The notes: a model not told the origin generated them from the letters alone. Shown: positions 1 through 17,988, numbered from the stretch's first letter. The stretch: 64,000 nt of DNA from Zavarzinia compransoris (GCF_003173055.1 NZ_QGLF01000005.1:434001-498000), one strand, 5' to 3'. A program made the numbers and translations.

Positions 1-624
1 GGTTTCATTGCCCAGCATGATGCGGGCGATGAAATCGGAAATCGTCAGTTCGACGTCGCGCCGGTCGAGATGCTTCGGGCAATGCAGCACCGCATCGATG
101 ATCGAGGCGCGGGACATCACCATCAGGACATAGGAAGCCGCCTCCGGCCGGGGGAAGTTCAGCCGGTCGCGGACCGAGGCATGGGTCTGCGCCGCGATCA
201 GCACCAATTGCTGGGGCAGCATGGCCACCGCCGGGATCTGCGTCGCGAAGGGGATGACTTCGAGGATCAGCTTCACCTTCACCCGGTGCCGGTCGATCAC
301 CTCGAACAGGGCGGAGACCATGGCCAGCGCCGCTTCGCGCACTTCGAGCTGGGTCGAGGCGGCGAGGCGTGCCGTCACTTCCTCGACCATGGCCTCGACC
401 CAGCCGGTGACGACCCGGGCGACGATCGCCTCCTTGTTCGGAAAATACTGGTAGAGCGAGCCGATGCCGACACCCGCCCGCTCCGCGATCCGGTTGGTGG
501 TCACGCTGTCGTAGGGCAGGCTCGACAGAAGCTCGGCCGCCGCAGTGACCATGGCCTCGACCGTCACCTGGGCGCGGCGCTGGCTCGGCCGCTTCTTCAT
601 GGCAATATCGATACCCCGGCCCAT
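1..624 (-). CDS. TetR/AcrR family transcriptional regulator (partial)
   Basis: A DNA-binding repressor of the TetR family; its C-terminus runs off the left edge, leaving 208 residues visible. The N-terminal helix-turn-helix is clear at about residues 41-62 (VTTNRIAERAGVGIGSLYQY followed by FPNKE). The rest is the helical ligand-binding domain, which is not conserved enough to name a ligand. I chose the ATG at 622-624 because a GGGGGAG ribosome-binding site lies just upstream; an in-frame ATG eight codons later (598-600) is the alternative. The neighbour at 743-1039 is on the same strand but 118 bases away. The target genes are probably outside the window. Confidence 0.85.
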   Translation of the reverse strand, partial: MGRGIDIAMKKRPSQRRAQVTVEAMVTAAAELLSSLPYDSVTTNRIAERAGVGIGSLYQYFPNKEAIVARVVTGWVEAMVEEVTARLAASTQLEVREAALAMVSALFEVIDRHRVKVKLILEVIPFATQIPAVAMLPQQLVLIAAQTHASVRDRLNFPRPEAASYVLMVMSRASIIDAVLHCPKHLDRRDVELTISDFIARIMLGNET

Positions 625-742
625 CGCGCTCCCCCGCTCTTGTCGTTATATATGAGCATTATAGGCATGATGCTCGCTTTTGGCCGATGGGCAAGGAAAA
701 TGGTGCCGGCCGGATGCGGGTCCGGCGGGCGAGGGCGGCCGC

Positions 743-1039
743 TCAGGCGCCGGGCGGCGGTAGCCGCCGCCTGAGCGCCTTGCGGATGCGGCGCCACTTG
801 GCCTGCTCGAACCCCAGGCTCCGATGCCAGGCGGCGTGTTCCTCCATGGCGGCCCAGGCTTCCGGGGCGTCGGGATGGTCGCGCAGCACCGCATCGGCCA
901 GCGCCTCGATCTCCGCGCGGGAGACGAGGCGCGGCAGGATCACCCCCTCGACCACGGCCCAGCCGAGGCCGGCCGCGATGGGCGAAAGCGCCGCCGCGAC
1001 CGCCAGCCATTTCAGCGCCGGCAGGGGGCAATCCAGCAT
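743..1039 (-). CDS. small membrane-anchored protein of unknown function
   Basis: A 98-residue protein that I do not recognise. One hydrophobic segment (about residues 8-35, LKWLAVAAALSPIAAGLGWA) is followed by a charged helical tail rich in Ala, Glu and Arg that ends in a basic patch (RRIRKALRRRL). Composition and codon use fit the host genome, so I regard it as real. I chose the ATG at 1037-1039; a TTG three codons upstream is possible but less likely. There is no strong ribosome-binding site. It is divergent from the XRE regulator at 1165, and the two share an AT-rich region with inverted repeats, so that regulator may control it. Confidence 0.55.
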   Translation of the reverse strand: MLDCPLPALKWLAVAAALSPIAAGLGWAVVEGVILPRLVSRAEIEALADAVLRDHPDAPEAWAAMEEHAAWHRSLGFEQAKWRRIRKALRRRLPPPGA

Positions 1040-1107
1040 AATTCGCAACTACCGGACGATTTGTATGATAATCGCATTTATATTGCGAATTATGGCGTGA
1101 TCGCAAT
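1037..1107. promoter_or_regulatory. divergent promoter region with TCGCAA/TTGCGA half-sites
   Basis: An AT-rich island between two divergent genes. CATAATTCGCA (1037-1047) is repeated exactly in inverted form at 1084-1094. ATTGCGA (1082-1088) is repeated in inverted form as TCGCAAT (1101-1107). A related TCGCAT lies at 1072-1077. The layout suggests operators for the adjacent XRE repressor; that link is inferred. Confidence 0.45.
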
Positions 1108-1134
1108 GTTGTTTCCTTCTGTTGCCGTGTCCCG

Positions 1135-1158
1135 CCTCCGAATGTCGGCATTCGGAGG
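1135..1158 (+). promoter_or_regulatory. hairpin covering the ribosome-binding site of the XRE gene
   Basis: CCTCCGAATG (1135-1144) pairs perfectly with CATTCGGAGG (1149-1158) around a four-base loop. The 3' arm contains the GGAGG Shine-Dalgarno (1154-1158) used by the GTG start at 1165, so in RNA the ribosome-binding site would be fully paired. This is visible directly; a role in translation control is inferred. Confidence 0.55.
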
Positions 1159-1164
1159 TGCAGC

Positions 1165-1494
1165 GTGTCGCTTGCGGTCATATTCGGAACAAACCTGCGT
1201 CATCATCGTAAGGCCAAACACCTGACGCAGGCTGAGCTTGCCGAGAAGGTGGCGCTCTCGCCCGAGATGATCAGCAAGATCGAGCGCGGGATCGCCTCGC
1301 CGTCCTTCGCGACGATCGAGAAACTGTCGGAGATACTGGCGGTGCCCGAGGTGGTCTTCTTCGGCGTCGGCCTGATCGTCACCACCGACGGCGAGCGGAC
1401 GCGCATCCTCTCGAAGATCCAGACCCGGCTGTCCCGCCTGAACGAGGACCAACTGGTGCGCGCTGACAGGATGCTGAGCGCGCTGACGGACTGA
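1165..1494 (+). CDS. XRE family helix-turn-helix transcriptional regulator
   Basis: A 109-residue Cro/CI-type DNA-binding protein. The HTH occupies about residues 9-60 (LRHHRKAKHLTQAELAEKVA, then SPEMISKIERG, then SFATIEKLSEIL), and a short helical tail may dimerise. The start is GTG at 1165, preceded by GGAGG at 1154-1158 with correct spacing. The Shine-Dalgarno is buried in a perfect hairpin, and paired operator-like repeats lie just upstream, so autoregulation is likely. It resembles small phage- or plasmid-type repressors, but no phage genes lie nearby. Its partner may be the divergent membrane protein. Confidence 0.85.
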   Translation: MSLAVIFGTNLRHHRKAKHLTQAELAEKVALSPEMISKIERGIASPSFATIEKLSEILAVPEVVFFGVGLIVTTDGERTRILSKIQTRLSRLNEDQLVRADRMLSALTD

Positions 1495-1534
1495 CGGCCG
1501 CCCTCTGCGCGGGCTTCCGCCCGCCGTGCGGCAA

Positions 1535-1609
1535 TGGTGCCGGTTGAGGGGATTGAACCCCCGACCTTCGGTTTACAAAACCGCTGCTCTACCGCTGAGC
1601 TAAACCGGC
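1535..1609 (-). tRNA. tRNA-Thr (anticodon TGT)
   Basis: On the minus strand a full cloverleaf can be folded. The 7-bp acceptor stem is GCCGGTT/AACCGGC, the T-loop is TTCAATC, the anticodon loop is TTTGTAA (anticodon TGT, reading ACA), and CCA is encoded at the 3' end (1535-1537). The gene is 75 nt long and stands alone. Confidence 0.93.
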
Positions 1610-1780
1610 CGCTGCGGCACCGGAAGCCGGTGCCTGTTGGGATCATGCCGACCTAAGCACCTGATCCGATTCGCCTTCTCGCCCCGGCGGCAAAGCCGCT
1701 GCCTTGCCGGGGCCCGGGGTCGACCGGGCGGTATATGTCGCCGCCGCCGACCCGGTCGTCAATGGTGAATTTCCGGTCCT

Positions 1781-2710
1781 TCAGCCGAGATAGGCGACGG
1801 CCGTCAGGCTTTCGGACAGGACCCAGAGGCGGCGGCCGGTTTCCGGGTCGCGCGCCTTCTGCGCGGCCTGGGCGGGCACCGCCCGGCGGCCCCAGAGTTC
1901 GAGCGTGCCGTCCGGGCCCCAATAGCTGCCGCCCGCGACATCGGGCGCGGTCGCCGCATGTAGGATCGGGATCGCGCCGCGATCGGCGGATTGGGCGAAG
2001 GCGGCCCCGCCGAACGCCATGGCGACCTTGCCGAGCAGCGAATTCTCCATGCGCGGCCCGGCCATCAGCAGGTTGGTGGCGGCAAAGCCCGGATGGGCGG
2101 CGATGCTGACGGTCCGGCGGCCGGCCGCTGCAAGGCGGCGGTGCAGTTCGTGGGCGAAGACCAGATTGGCCAGTTTCGCCTGGCCATAGGCCGGCCATTT
2201 GCTGTAGCGGCGCTGTTCCCAGTTGAGGTCGTTGAGATCGATGGTCCCTGTCTTGTGCGCGAGGCTGGCGACCGTGACGATCCGCGCCGCCGGGGCCGCG
2301 TCGAGCAGGGGGAGAAGGCGGCCGGTCAGGGCGAAATGGCCGAGGTGGTTGGTGCCCACCTGCATCTCGAAGCCGTCGCGCGTGCGCACCAAAGGCAGGG
2401 CCATGACGCCCGCATTGTTGACCAGGAGGTCGAGGGCCGGCAGTTCGGCCCCGAGCGTTGCCGCGAACGCCTCGACGGACTTGAGGTCGGCAAGGTCGAG
2501 CGGGCGAAACTCCGCCCGGGCGCCCGGGTGATTGGCGCGAATGGCCGCGACCGCCGCTTCGGCCTTCTCCCGGTTGCGGCAGGCGAGGATGACCCGGGCG
2601 CCGCGCGCCGCCAGGGCATTGGCGGTGTGATAGCCGAGCCCCGAATTCGCCCCGGTGACCACGGCCGTCCGTCCCGTCTGGTCCGGCACGCTGTTGATGT
2701 TCCACGCCAT
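1781..2710 (-). CDS. SDR family NAD(P)-dependent oxidoreductase
   Basis: A 309-residue short-chain dehydrogenase. The Rossmann nucleotide-binding motif TGANSGLG is at residues 19-26, NNAG lies near residue 95, and the catalytic Tyr and Lys are in YGQAK near residue 170. The length and the tail after the catalytic site resemble the retinol dehydrogenase/WW-domain oxidoreductase-like branch; the substrate cannot be told. I chose the ATG at 2708-2710 because it gives the usual family N-terminus a few residues before the Rossmann strand. The longer open frame upstream runs into rlmB and is not coding. Confidence 0.88.
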   Translation of the reverse strand: MAWNINSVPDQTGRTAVVTGANSGLGYHTANALAARGARVILACRNREKAEAAVAAIRANHPGARAEFRPLDLADLKSVEAFAATLGAELPALDLLVNNAGVMALPLVRTRDGFEMQVGTNHLGHFALTGRLLPLLDAAPAARIVTVASLAHKTGTIDLNDLNWEQRRYSKWPAYGQAKLANLVFAHELHRRLAAAGRRTVSIAAHPGFAATNLLMAGPRMENSLLGKVAMAFGGAAFAQSADRGAIPILHAATAPDVAGGSYWGPDGTLELWGRRAVPAQAAQKARDPETGRRLWVLSESLTAVAYLG

Positions 2711-2754
2711 GAAAACCCCCGCCCTCAAGGTCTTATTGCGATGTGAATGGTGGA

Positions 2755-3708
2755 TCAGGTCACCCGGATCAATTCGTAGAGCGCGACCGCGGCCGCGTTC
2801 GAGACATTTAGGGACTCCATGCCCTTGATCGGCAGGCTGGCGATCGTATCGCAGCGCTCCCGCGTCAGCCGCCGCAGGCCCAGGCCCTCGGCCCCGAGCA
2901 CGAGGGCGATCGAGCCGGTGGTGTCGGTCGCCGCCAGGGTCGCCGGCGCATCGGCATCGAGGGCGATGCGCCAATAGCCCATCTCGCCCAGTTGATCGAG
3001 GGCGCGTGCCAGATTGACCACCCGGACCAGGGGAATGACGTCGAGGGCGCCGGAAGCGGATTTGGCCATCACCGCGGTCGCGCCCGGCGCGTGCCGGTCG
3101 GTCACCACCACCGCCCGCGCCCCGAAGGCGGCGGCGGAGCGCAGGATCGCACCGACATTGTGGGGATCGGTCACCTGGTCGAGCACGACGACGATGGCGC
3201 GCTCGCCGTCGTCCCGGACGCAGGCCTCGTCGAGCGACAACTCCTCCAGCGGCTCGACCTTCAGCGCGATGCCCTGGTGCACGGATCCGGCGGGCAGCAG
3301 GCGCTCGAGCGCGTCGCGGGAGGCATGTTCGACGGCCACGCCCTTCGCCTCGATCGCGCGTTGCAGCGCCGGCGCGATCTCATCCGGATGCTCGGCGCTG
3401 GTGACGAGGCGCAGGCAGCGCCGGGCCGGGTTTTCCAGGGCCGCCAGCACCGGATGATGGCCGTAAAGCCAGAGCCCGCCTTCCCGCGCCGGGCGGGCCG
3501 GCGCGGCAGGCTTCGCCGCGCTGCCGGGCCGGGGACCCGCGGGCTTGCCGGGCCGGGCCTTCGGGCCGGCGCCGGTCGCACCGGCGTCCTTGTCCCTGAA
3601 GCCCTGAGGGGGGGAGCCCTTGCCGCCTTGGGGGGCGGGGCCCTTGAAGCCCTGGGGGGCGGGGCCCTTGCCGCCGGGGCCGCGGCTTGCTGGTCTGCGC
3701 TTGTCCAT
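2755..3708 (-). CDS. rlmB: 23S rRNA (guanosine(2251)-2'-O)-methyltransferase RlmB
   Basis: A SpoU/TrmH-family (SPOUT) 2'-O-methyltransferase of 317 residues. An N-terminal substrate-binding domain (about 75-150, starting LWLYGHHPVLAAL) precedes the knotted catalytic domain. That domain has motif 1 (DQVTDPHNVGAILRSA), motif 2 (LGAEGLGLRRL) and motif 3 (PIKGMESLNVSNAAAVALYE). The family methylates the peptidyl-transferase P loop of 23S rRNA. The first 75 residues are a low-complexity Gly/Pro/Lys/Ala extension containing three tandem copies of an 8-residue unit. The start is the ATG at 3706-3708. RlmB fits better than TrmH because of the preceding SpoU substrate-binding domain. Confidence 0.88.
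   Translation of the reverse strand: MDKRRPASRGPGGKGPAPQGFKGPAPQGGKGSPPQGFRDKDAGATGAGPKARPGKPAGPRPGSAAKPAAPARPAREGGLWLYGHHPVLAALENPARRCLRLVTSAEHPDEIAPALQRAIEAKGVAVEHASRDALERLLPAGSVHQGIALKVEPLEELSLDEACVRDDGERAIVVVLDQVTDPHNVGAILRSAAAFGARAVVVTDRHAPGATAVMAKSASGALDVIPLVRVVNLARALDQLGEMGYWRIALDADAPATLAATDTTGSIALVLGAEGLGLRRLTRERCDTIASLPIKGMESLNVSNAAAVALYELIRVT
3598..3669 (-). repeat. three tandem 24-bp units inside rlmB
   Basis: The units encode KGPAPQGF, KGPAPQGG and KGSPPQGF (residues 14-37 of RlmB). The DNA is very G-rich and lies in the disordered N-terminal extension, so unit number may vary between strains. Confidence 0.7.
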
Positions 3709-3914
3709 GGCCGGTCTTATAGGGTTTCGCCCGGGGGCTGGCAATCGCCGGTCCGGCGAGAATCGCCCGAAGACGCATTGATTTCGCGAATTGATTCGCC
3801 GCCGCCCTTGCGCCGGGCCCGCCCCGGCACCATATTGGCTGCCGATGAAGTCCAGACTTTCCGCGCCTTTGGCCCGGGCCGACCAAGACCTCCCGCGGGG
3901 CCTGCTGTTTCCGA

Positions 3915-3942
3915 TTGACTCCGGCCGCCAAATCACCATATT
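3915..3942 (+). promoter_or_regulatory. sigma70-type promoter before tRNA-Tyr
   Basis: TTGACT (3915-3920) and CATATT (3937-3942) are separated by 16 bases, about 43 bases before the first base of tRNA-Tyr. It probably drives tRNA-Tyr, tRNA-Gly and tuf. The rest of the 3709-3984 gap, upstream of rlmB on the other strand, shows no gene. Confidence 0.55.
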
Positions 3943-3984
3943 GCGGCGCTCTGGCGGGCAGGTCCCCTGTGCGTCAGCCCCTGT

Positions 3985-4070
3985 GGAGGGGTGGCCGAGC
4001 GGTCAATGGCAGCAGACTGTAAATCTGCCGGTGTACACCTACGTTGGTTCAAATCCAACCCCCTCCACCA
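3985..4070 (+). tRNA. tRNA-Tyr (anticodon GTA)
   Basis: A class II tRNA of 86 nt with a long variable arm. The acceptor stem is GGAGGGG/CCCCTCC, the anticodon loop is CTGTAAA (GTA), the T-loop is TTCAAAT, and CCA is encoded (4068-4070). It is followed by tRNA-Gly and tuf, the same order as the tyrU-glyT-tufB region of E. coli. Confidence 0.95.
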
Positions 4071-4186
4071 CCAGGGCTCCTTGCGGGGCGGGGCGGCGAT
4101 CGGGACCGGACCGGCGGCGACGGACGGGCGGATTCGCGGCACGGGCCATCAGGCCGGATCAGCGGAAATGCCGATTTGTCTGGCGC

Positions 4187-4260
4187 GCGGGTGTAGCTCA
4201 ATGGTAGAGCCCCAGCCTTCCAAGCTGGTTGTGTGGGTTCGATTCCCATCACCCGCTCCA
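4187..4260 (+). tRNA. tRNA-Gly (anticodon TCC)
   Basis: A 74-nt cloverleaf with acceptor stem GCGGGTG/CACCCGC, anticodon loop CTTCCAA (TCC), T-loop TTCGATT and encoded CCA at 4258-4260. It lies between tRNA-Tyr and tuf and is probably cotranscribed with both. Confidence 0.95.
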
Positions 4261-4358
4261 GGCTTTGGAAGGTCCCGGCGGGCTCGAGCCGGCGAGAAGC
4301 GAGGCGTGAAACCGGCGGCCGATGCCGACGGTGGACAGTACCGGCCAGGGCCGGCAGT

Positions 4359-4412
4359 CGTATTCCAGCCGGCCTGGCCGGCGGGCGTATTCCAGCCGGC
4401 CTAGCCGGTGGG
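4359..4412 (+). repeat. 27-bp tandem duplication in the tuf leader
   Basis: Two direct copies with a period of 27 bases (4359-4385 and 4386-4412) share CGTATTCCAGCCGGCCT and then differ at only a few bases. Further GCCGGC-rich words surround them, so the 251-base tRNA-Gly to tuf leader is highly structured. No gene is seen in this leader. Confidence 0.65.
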
Positions 4413-4511
4413 CGAGTTTCAAGCCGGTACTGCCGGCAGCGAGTTTCCAGGGCAGCGGCTTTCGCCGTCTGCCCTTCAATCTTGGGTCGATGTTTTAGAC
4501 GGACTGCAGAA

Positions 4512-5702
<1,191 letters not shown>

Positions 5703-5727
5703 GGTTCGAGTTTCCCGTCCGGGCTAC

Positions 5728-5803
5728 AGGAGTGTAGCTCAATTGGTAGAGCACCGGTCTCCAAAACCGGGGGCTGGGGGTTCGAGCCCCTCCACTCCTG
5801 CCA
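5728..5803 (+). tRNA. tRNA-Trp (anticodon CCA)
   Basis: A 76-nt cloverleaf with acceptor AGGAGTG/CACTCCT, anticodon loop CTCCAAA (CCA), T-loop TTCGAGC and encoded CCA at 5801-5803. It lies between tuf and secE, a conserved bacterial position. Confidence 0.95.
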
Positions 5804-5973
5804 CTTCCCGATGGAGGCGGCAACAAGACGGGTAGAGTAGGTTGATGGGCAAAGGGCCGGGCGCGGGGAACCACGCCTCGGCCCTGGGCTCGTTGAAAAA
5901 CCAGGCGGTCGTTGCCGGCGTCGATATGTGTCGCGCCGGCGATGGCGGCCCAGTCAGGGGTGAGTGACAGGGC

Positions 5974-6171
5974 ATGAGCAAGCCGAGTCCGATCGAATTT
6001 GCCCGCCAGGTGCGCCAGGAGGTTTCCAAGGTCACCTGGCCGTCGCGCAAGGAGACGGGCATCACGACCCTGATGGTCTTCATCATGGTGGTGGTGGCGT
6101 CGCTGTTCTTCCTGGTGGTCGATATCGGCCTCTCGAAGGCCGTCGAATTCCTCCTTGGCCTTGGAGCGTAA
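5974..6171 (+). CDS. secE: preprotein translocase subunit SecE
   Basis: The small essential subunit of the SecYEG channel, 65 residues with one membrane span. The amphipathic helix with the conserved RQEVSKVTWPSRKET (about residues 13-27) precedes a hydrophobic span (TTLMVFIMVVVASLFFLVVD). This is the short single-span form found outside enterobacteria. It lies two bases before the nusG start, the standard secE-nusG pair. The stretch 5804-5973 upstream has no other gene. Confidence 0.96.
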   Translation: MSKPSPIEFARQVRQEVSKVTWPSRKETGITTLMVFIMVVVASLFFLVVDIGLSKAVEFLLGLGA

Positions 6172-6174
6172 GCC

Positions 6175-6705
6175 ATGACCGCGCGCTGGTACATCGTCCA
6201 CGCCTATTCCGGCTTCGAGAAGAAGGTGGCGGCGTCGATCCGCGAGCAGTCCGAGCAGCACGGCATGCAGGATCAGATCCTGGAAGTCCTGGTCCCGACC
6301 GAAGAAGTGGTCGAGGTCCGCCGGGGCCAGAAAGTGTCGGCGGAACGGAAGTTCTATCCCGGCTACGTCCTGGTGAAGATGCAGATGAGCGATCAGGGCT
6401 ACCACCTGATCAAGAACACCGCGAAGGTGACGGGTTTCCTTGGCCCCGCCGGCAAGCCGACGCCGATTTCCGAGCGTGAGGCGCAGCATATCCTGCATCA
6501 GGTGCAGGAAGGCATCGAGCGGCCGAAGAGCACGATCACCTACGAGATCGGCGAGCAGGTGCGGGTGGCCGACGGCCCCTTCACCTCGTTCAACGGTGTC
6601 GTCGAGGACGTGGACCACGAGCGCGCCCGCCTGAAGGTGGCGGTTTCGATCTTCGGCCGGGCGACCCCGGTCGAGCTGGAATTCTCCCAGGTCGAGAAGA
6701 TCTGA
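6175..6705 (+). CDS. nusG: transcription termination/antitermination factor NusG
   Basis: NusG binds RNA polymerase and links it to Rho or to the ribosome. The 176-residue protein has the NGN domain ([20 protein letters not shown] at the start; [10 protein letters not shown] in the middle). A C-terminal KOW domain follows (about 120-176, [20 protein letters not shown]). It follows secE directly and precedes rplK by 305 bases. Confidence 0.97.
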   Translation: MTARWYIVHAYSGFEKKVAASIREQSEQHGMQDQILEVLVPTEEVVEVRRGQKVSAERKFYPGYVLVKMQMSDQGYHLIKNTAKVTGFLGPAGKPTPISEREAQHILHQVQEGIERPKSTITYEIGEQVRVADGPFTSFNGVVEDVDHERARLKVAVSIFGRATPVELEFSQVEKI

Positions 6706-7010
6706 GGAGCCTCGCGGCGGGCATGGCCCGGCGCAGGGAACGGCCGCAAGCGCGGCCGCGCCGCGAAGGCGGCGGAAGCGAAGGGATGCGAAGGCATCCC
6801 GACGGCGCTTGAGGTGCCCCGGCCGGCAACGGTCGGGGGAAAGTAAGTGCCCGGCGCGAGCCGGGTGGCGAGGGGTCTTTCCGGCACCATCGGGTGGCGG
6901 AAAAACCGGTGCGGGAGGCCGACCTGGAGAAGTCCACCAGGGGCCGTACCCACAACCTCCCGGATCAACCGGCCGCTCTCAGGCTCTGAGGGTCGGCCAG
7001 GAGGGATGTC
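6706..7010 (+). other. rplKA leader region, no gene
   Basis: This 305-base GC-rich gap between nusG and rplK contains no convincing open frame. It holds a small perfect hairpin GGGATGC-GAAG-GCATCCC (6783-6800), itself enclosed by AAGCG/CGCTT, and ends with a strong AGGAGGG ribosome-binding site. It probably carries the rplK promoter and the leader through which L1 represses its operon in other bacteria; I cannot point to the exact L1 site. Confidence 0.4.
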
Positions 7011-7439
7011 ATGGCAAAGAAGATTGACGGTTATATCAAGTTGCAGGTGAAGGCTGGCGCCGCCAATCCTTCGCCGCCGATCGGCCCGGCGCTGGGTCAG
7101 CGCGGCGTCAACATCATGGGCTTCTGCAAGGAGTTCAACGCGGCGACGGCCAGCCTCGAGAAGGGGATTCCGATCCCGGTGGTGATCACGGTCTATTCGG
7201 ACAAGTCGTTCACCTTCGTGACCAAGACCCCGCCGGTGACCTTCTACCTGAAGAAGGCGGCGAACCTGAACAAGGGTTCGACCACGCCGGGTCGTGGCAC
7301 CGTCGGCTCGATCACCATGGCGCAGATCAACGAGATCGCCGCCATCAAGATCAAGGACTCGAATTCCAACGACGTCGACGCCGTTGCCCGCCAGATCGCC
7401 GGCTCCGCCCGTTCGATGGGCCTCCAGGTGAAGGAGTAA
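7011..7439 (+). CDS. rplK: 50S ribosomal protein L11
   Basis: L11 forms part of the GTPase-associated centre with 23S rRNA and is the target of thiostrepton-type antibiotics. It has the normal 142 residues. The N-terminal proline-rich face ([20 protein letters not shown]) binds factors and the C-terminal half (from about 72) binds rRNA. AGGAGGG lies at the correct distance before the ATG. It is four bases from rplA. Confidence 0.98.
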   Translation: MAKKIDGYIKLQVKAGAANPSPPIGPALGQRGVNIMGFCKEFNAATASLEKGIPIPVVITVYSDKSFTFVTKTPPVTFYLKKAANLNKGSTTPGRGTVGSITMAQINEIAAIKIKDSNSNDVDAVARQIAGSARSMGLQVKE

Positions 7440-7443
7440 TCCC

Positions 7444-8139
7444 ATGGCTGCTGTCGGAAAGCGTCTGCGTCAGGCCGCCGAAGGCATTGACCGCACGAAG
7501 AATTATCCGCTGACGGAAGCGGTGAAGATGGTCCAGGAACGCGCCAAGGCGAAGTTCGACGAGACCATCGAGGTTGCCCTCAACCTCGGCGTAGACCCGC
7601 GTCACGCCGACCAGATGGTGCGCGGCGTCGTCACCCTGCCGAACGGCACGGGCAAGACCGTCCGCGTCGCCGTCTTCGCCAAGGGCGACAAGGCCGAGGC
7701 CGCCAAGGCCGCCGGTGCCGACATCGTCGGCGCCGACGATCTGGCCGCCGAGGTCCAGGCCGGCAACATCAACTTCGACCGCTGCATCGCGACCCCGGAC
7801 ATGATGGTCGTGGTCGGCAAGCTCGGCAAGGTGCTCGGCCCGCGCGGCCTGATGCCGAACCCGAAGCTCGGCACCGTGACCGCCAATGTCGCCGAAGCGG
7901 TGAAGGCGGCCAAGGGCGGCCAGGTCGAGTTCCGCGTCGAGAAGGCCGGCGTCCTGCAGGCCGGCGTCGGCAAGGCGAGCTTCTCGCCGCAGGCGCTGGA
8001 AGAGAACATCAAGGCTTTCGTCGACGCCGTGTCGCGCGCGAAGCCGTCGGGCGCCAAGGGCACCTACCTGAAGAAGGTGGCGGTGTCCTCGACCATGGGC
8101 CCGGGCGTCAAGGTCGAAGTGTCGTCGGTTGTCAGCTGA
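7444..8139 (+). CDS. rplA: 50S ribosomal protein L1
   Basis: L1 builds the mobile L1 stalk near the E site and represses translation of its own operon. It has 231 residues with two alpha/beta domains. The family signature around [12 protein letters not shown] is present (about residues 137-148). It is translationally close to rplK (four-base gap) and followed by the long rplJ leader. Confidence 0.98.
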   Translation: MAAVGKRLRQAAEGIDRTKNYPLTEAVKMVQERAKAKFDETIEVALNLGVDPRHADQMVRGVVTLPNGTGKTVRVAVFAKGDKAEAAKAAGADIVGADDLAAEVQAGNINFDRCIATPDMMVVVGKLGKVLGPRGLMPNPKLGTVTANVAEAVKAAKGGQVEFRVEKAGVLQAGVGKASFSPQALEENIKAFVDAVSRAKPSGAKGTYLKKVAVSSTMGPGVKVEVSSVVS

Positions 8140-8495
8140 CCGCGCTTCTGCCTGCTGAGCATCGAAGGTCTCCCGGCCGCAGGGCCGGGGGACTTTCTCG
8201 GTTTCCGGCCTTCCGCCGGGGACCATTGGGTTTCCGGCCGCGAGGCCGGAAGGAGGCGGCCCGGCAACGGGTCGCCGCCCTGTCCGAGACTGCTGGTGCG
8301 CCCTGGGTTCCTGCCCTGGGTGCTTAATATCCGCCAGCATAGACGGGAGTAGTCCGAATTCGGGCCCGGACCGTAATCCGGGGCTGTGATTGGGTCTTTC
8401 TCGGGACAGGTGTCACGGACCGCGGGATTTCCTGCGGTTCTGGCAGAAACGGCCCGAAGCCCATGGTGGGTTTCGGGTAACTCGGGAGTAACAAG
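8140..8495 (+). promoter_or_regulatory. rplJL leader region
   Basis: A 356-base gap without a gene between rplA and rplJ. It begins with a GC hairpin (CCCGGCC 8172-8178 / GGCCGGG 8183-8189) and has several repeated CCGG-rich stem segments up to about 8270. In many bacteria this leader carries the binding site for the L10-L12 complex that represses rplJL. The location fits, but I could not confirm the kink-turn. Confidence 0.5.
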
Positions 8496-9020
8496 GTGGA
8501 CAGAGCCGCAAAGAAGGAGCTGGTCGCGACCCTCTCGGAAGTCTTCAGCGAGACTTCCCTGGTGGTCGTCGGTCACTACAGCGGGCTTCGGGTCTCGGAG
8601 ATCACCGATCTCCGCCGCCAGATGCGCGCTGCCGGTGCCAGCTTCAAGGTTTCCAAGAACCGGCTCACCAAGCTTGCTCTCCAAGGTACGAAGTTCGAAG
8701 GCATCGCGGACCTGCTCAAGGGTCCGACCGCCATCGCCTATTCGACCGACCCCGTCGCCGCGGCGAAGGTGGCGGTCGAATTCGCCAAGAAGAACGACAA
8801 ATTCGTTCTGAAGGGCGGCGTCATGGGCGGCACGCAGCTGGACGTCGAGGGGATCAAGGCCCTCGCGACCCTGCCGTCGCTGGACGAACTCCGTGCCAAG
8901 GTTCTCGGCATCATCCAGACCCCGGCCCAGCGCATCGCTTCGGTGCTCCAGGCTCCCGGCGGTCAGGTCGCCCGCGTGCTGGCGGCCTATGCCAAGAAAG
9001 ACGAAGAGCAGGCGGCGTGA
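8496..9020 (+). CDS. rplJ: 50S ribosomal protein L10
   Basis: L10 anchors L7/L12 dimers at the base of the ribosomal stalk. It has 174 residues, starting from GTG at 8496 ([13 protein letters not shown]). The rRNA-binding N-terminal domain is followed by the C-terminal helix ([19 protein letters not shown]) that carries L12 dimers. It is 45 bases before rplL. Together with L12 it probably represses its own mRNA through the long leader. Confidence 0.97.
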   Translation: MDRAAKKELVATLSEVFSETSLVVVGHYSGLRVSEITDLRRQMRAAGASFKVSKNRLTKLALQGTKFEGIADLLKGPTAIAYSTDPVAAAKVAVEFAKKNDKFVLKGGVMGGTQLDVEGIKALATLPSLDELRAKVLGIIQTPAQRIASVLQAPGGQVARVLAAYAKKDEEQAA

Positions 9021-9065
9021 GCCCCCTGACCAACCCAATCCAGTTGTTGAAAAGGACGTATCAAA

Positions 9066-9443
<378 letters not shown>

Positions 9444-9462
9444 TTTAGCGACGTCGGTTGTG

Positions 9463-9491
9463 CCGGGGGCGGACAGGTGCCGCCCCCGGTT
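9463..9491 (+). promoter_or_regulatory. rplL-rpoB attenuator-like stem-loop
   Basis: CCGGGGGCGG (9463-9472) pairs perfectly with CCGCCCCCGG (9480-9489) in the 158-base rplL-rpoB gap, followed by only two T residues. E. coli has a partial terminator at the same place that lowers rpoBC expression relative to ribosomal proteins; this hairpin is the likely counterpart. Confidence 0.55.
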
Positions 9492-9601
9492 CCTCTCCCC
9501 GACGGGGGAGGCCGGCCCGGACGGGCGGTGACGGGGTAGAGGCTGCGCGCGGCCCCGCATCCAATAGGCAAGCGCAGGAAAGACGTTGTCGCGAGGGTCC
9601 C

Positions 9602-13717
<4,116 letters not shown>

Positions 13718-13797
13718 GCCGCGGCCTTGCTCGCGCCCCATTCGTCGACCATGATTTTTCGCAACCGAGCGTGCGCGGGGACGCCCGCGCCGCCTGA

Positions 13798-17988
<4,191 letters not shown>

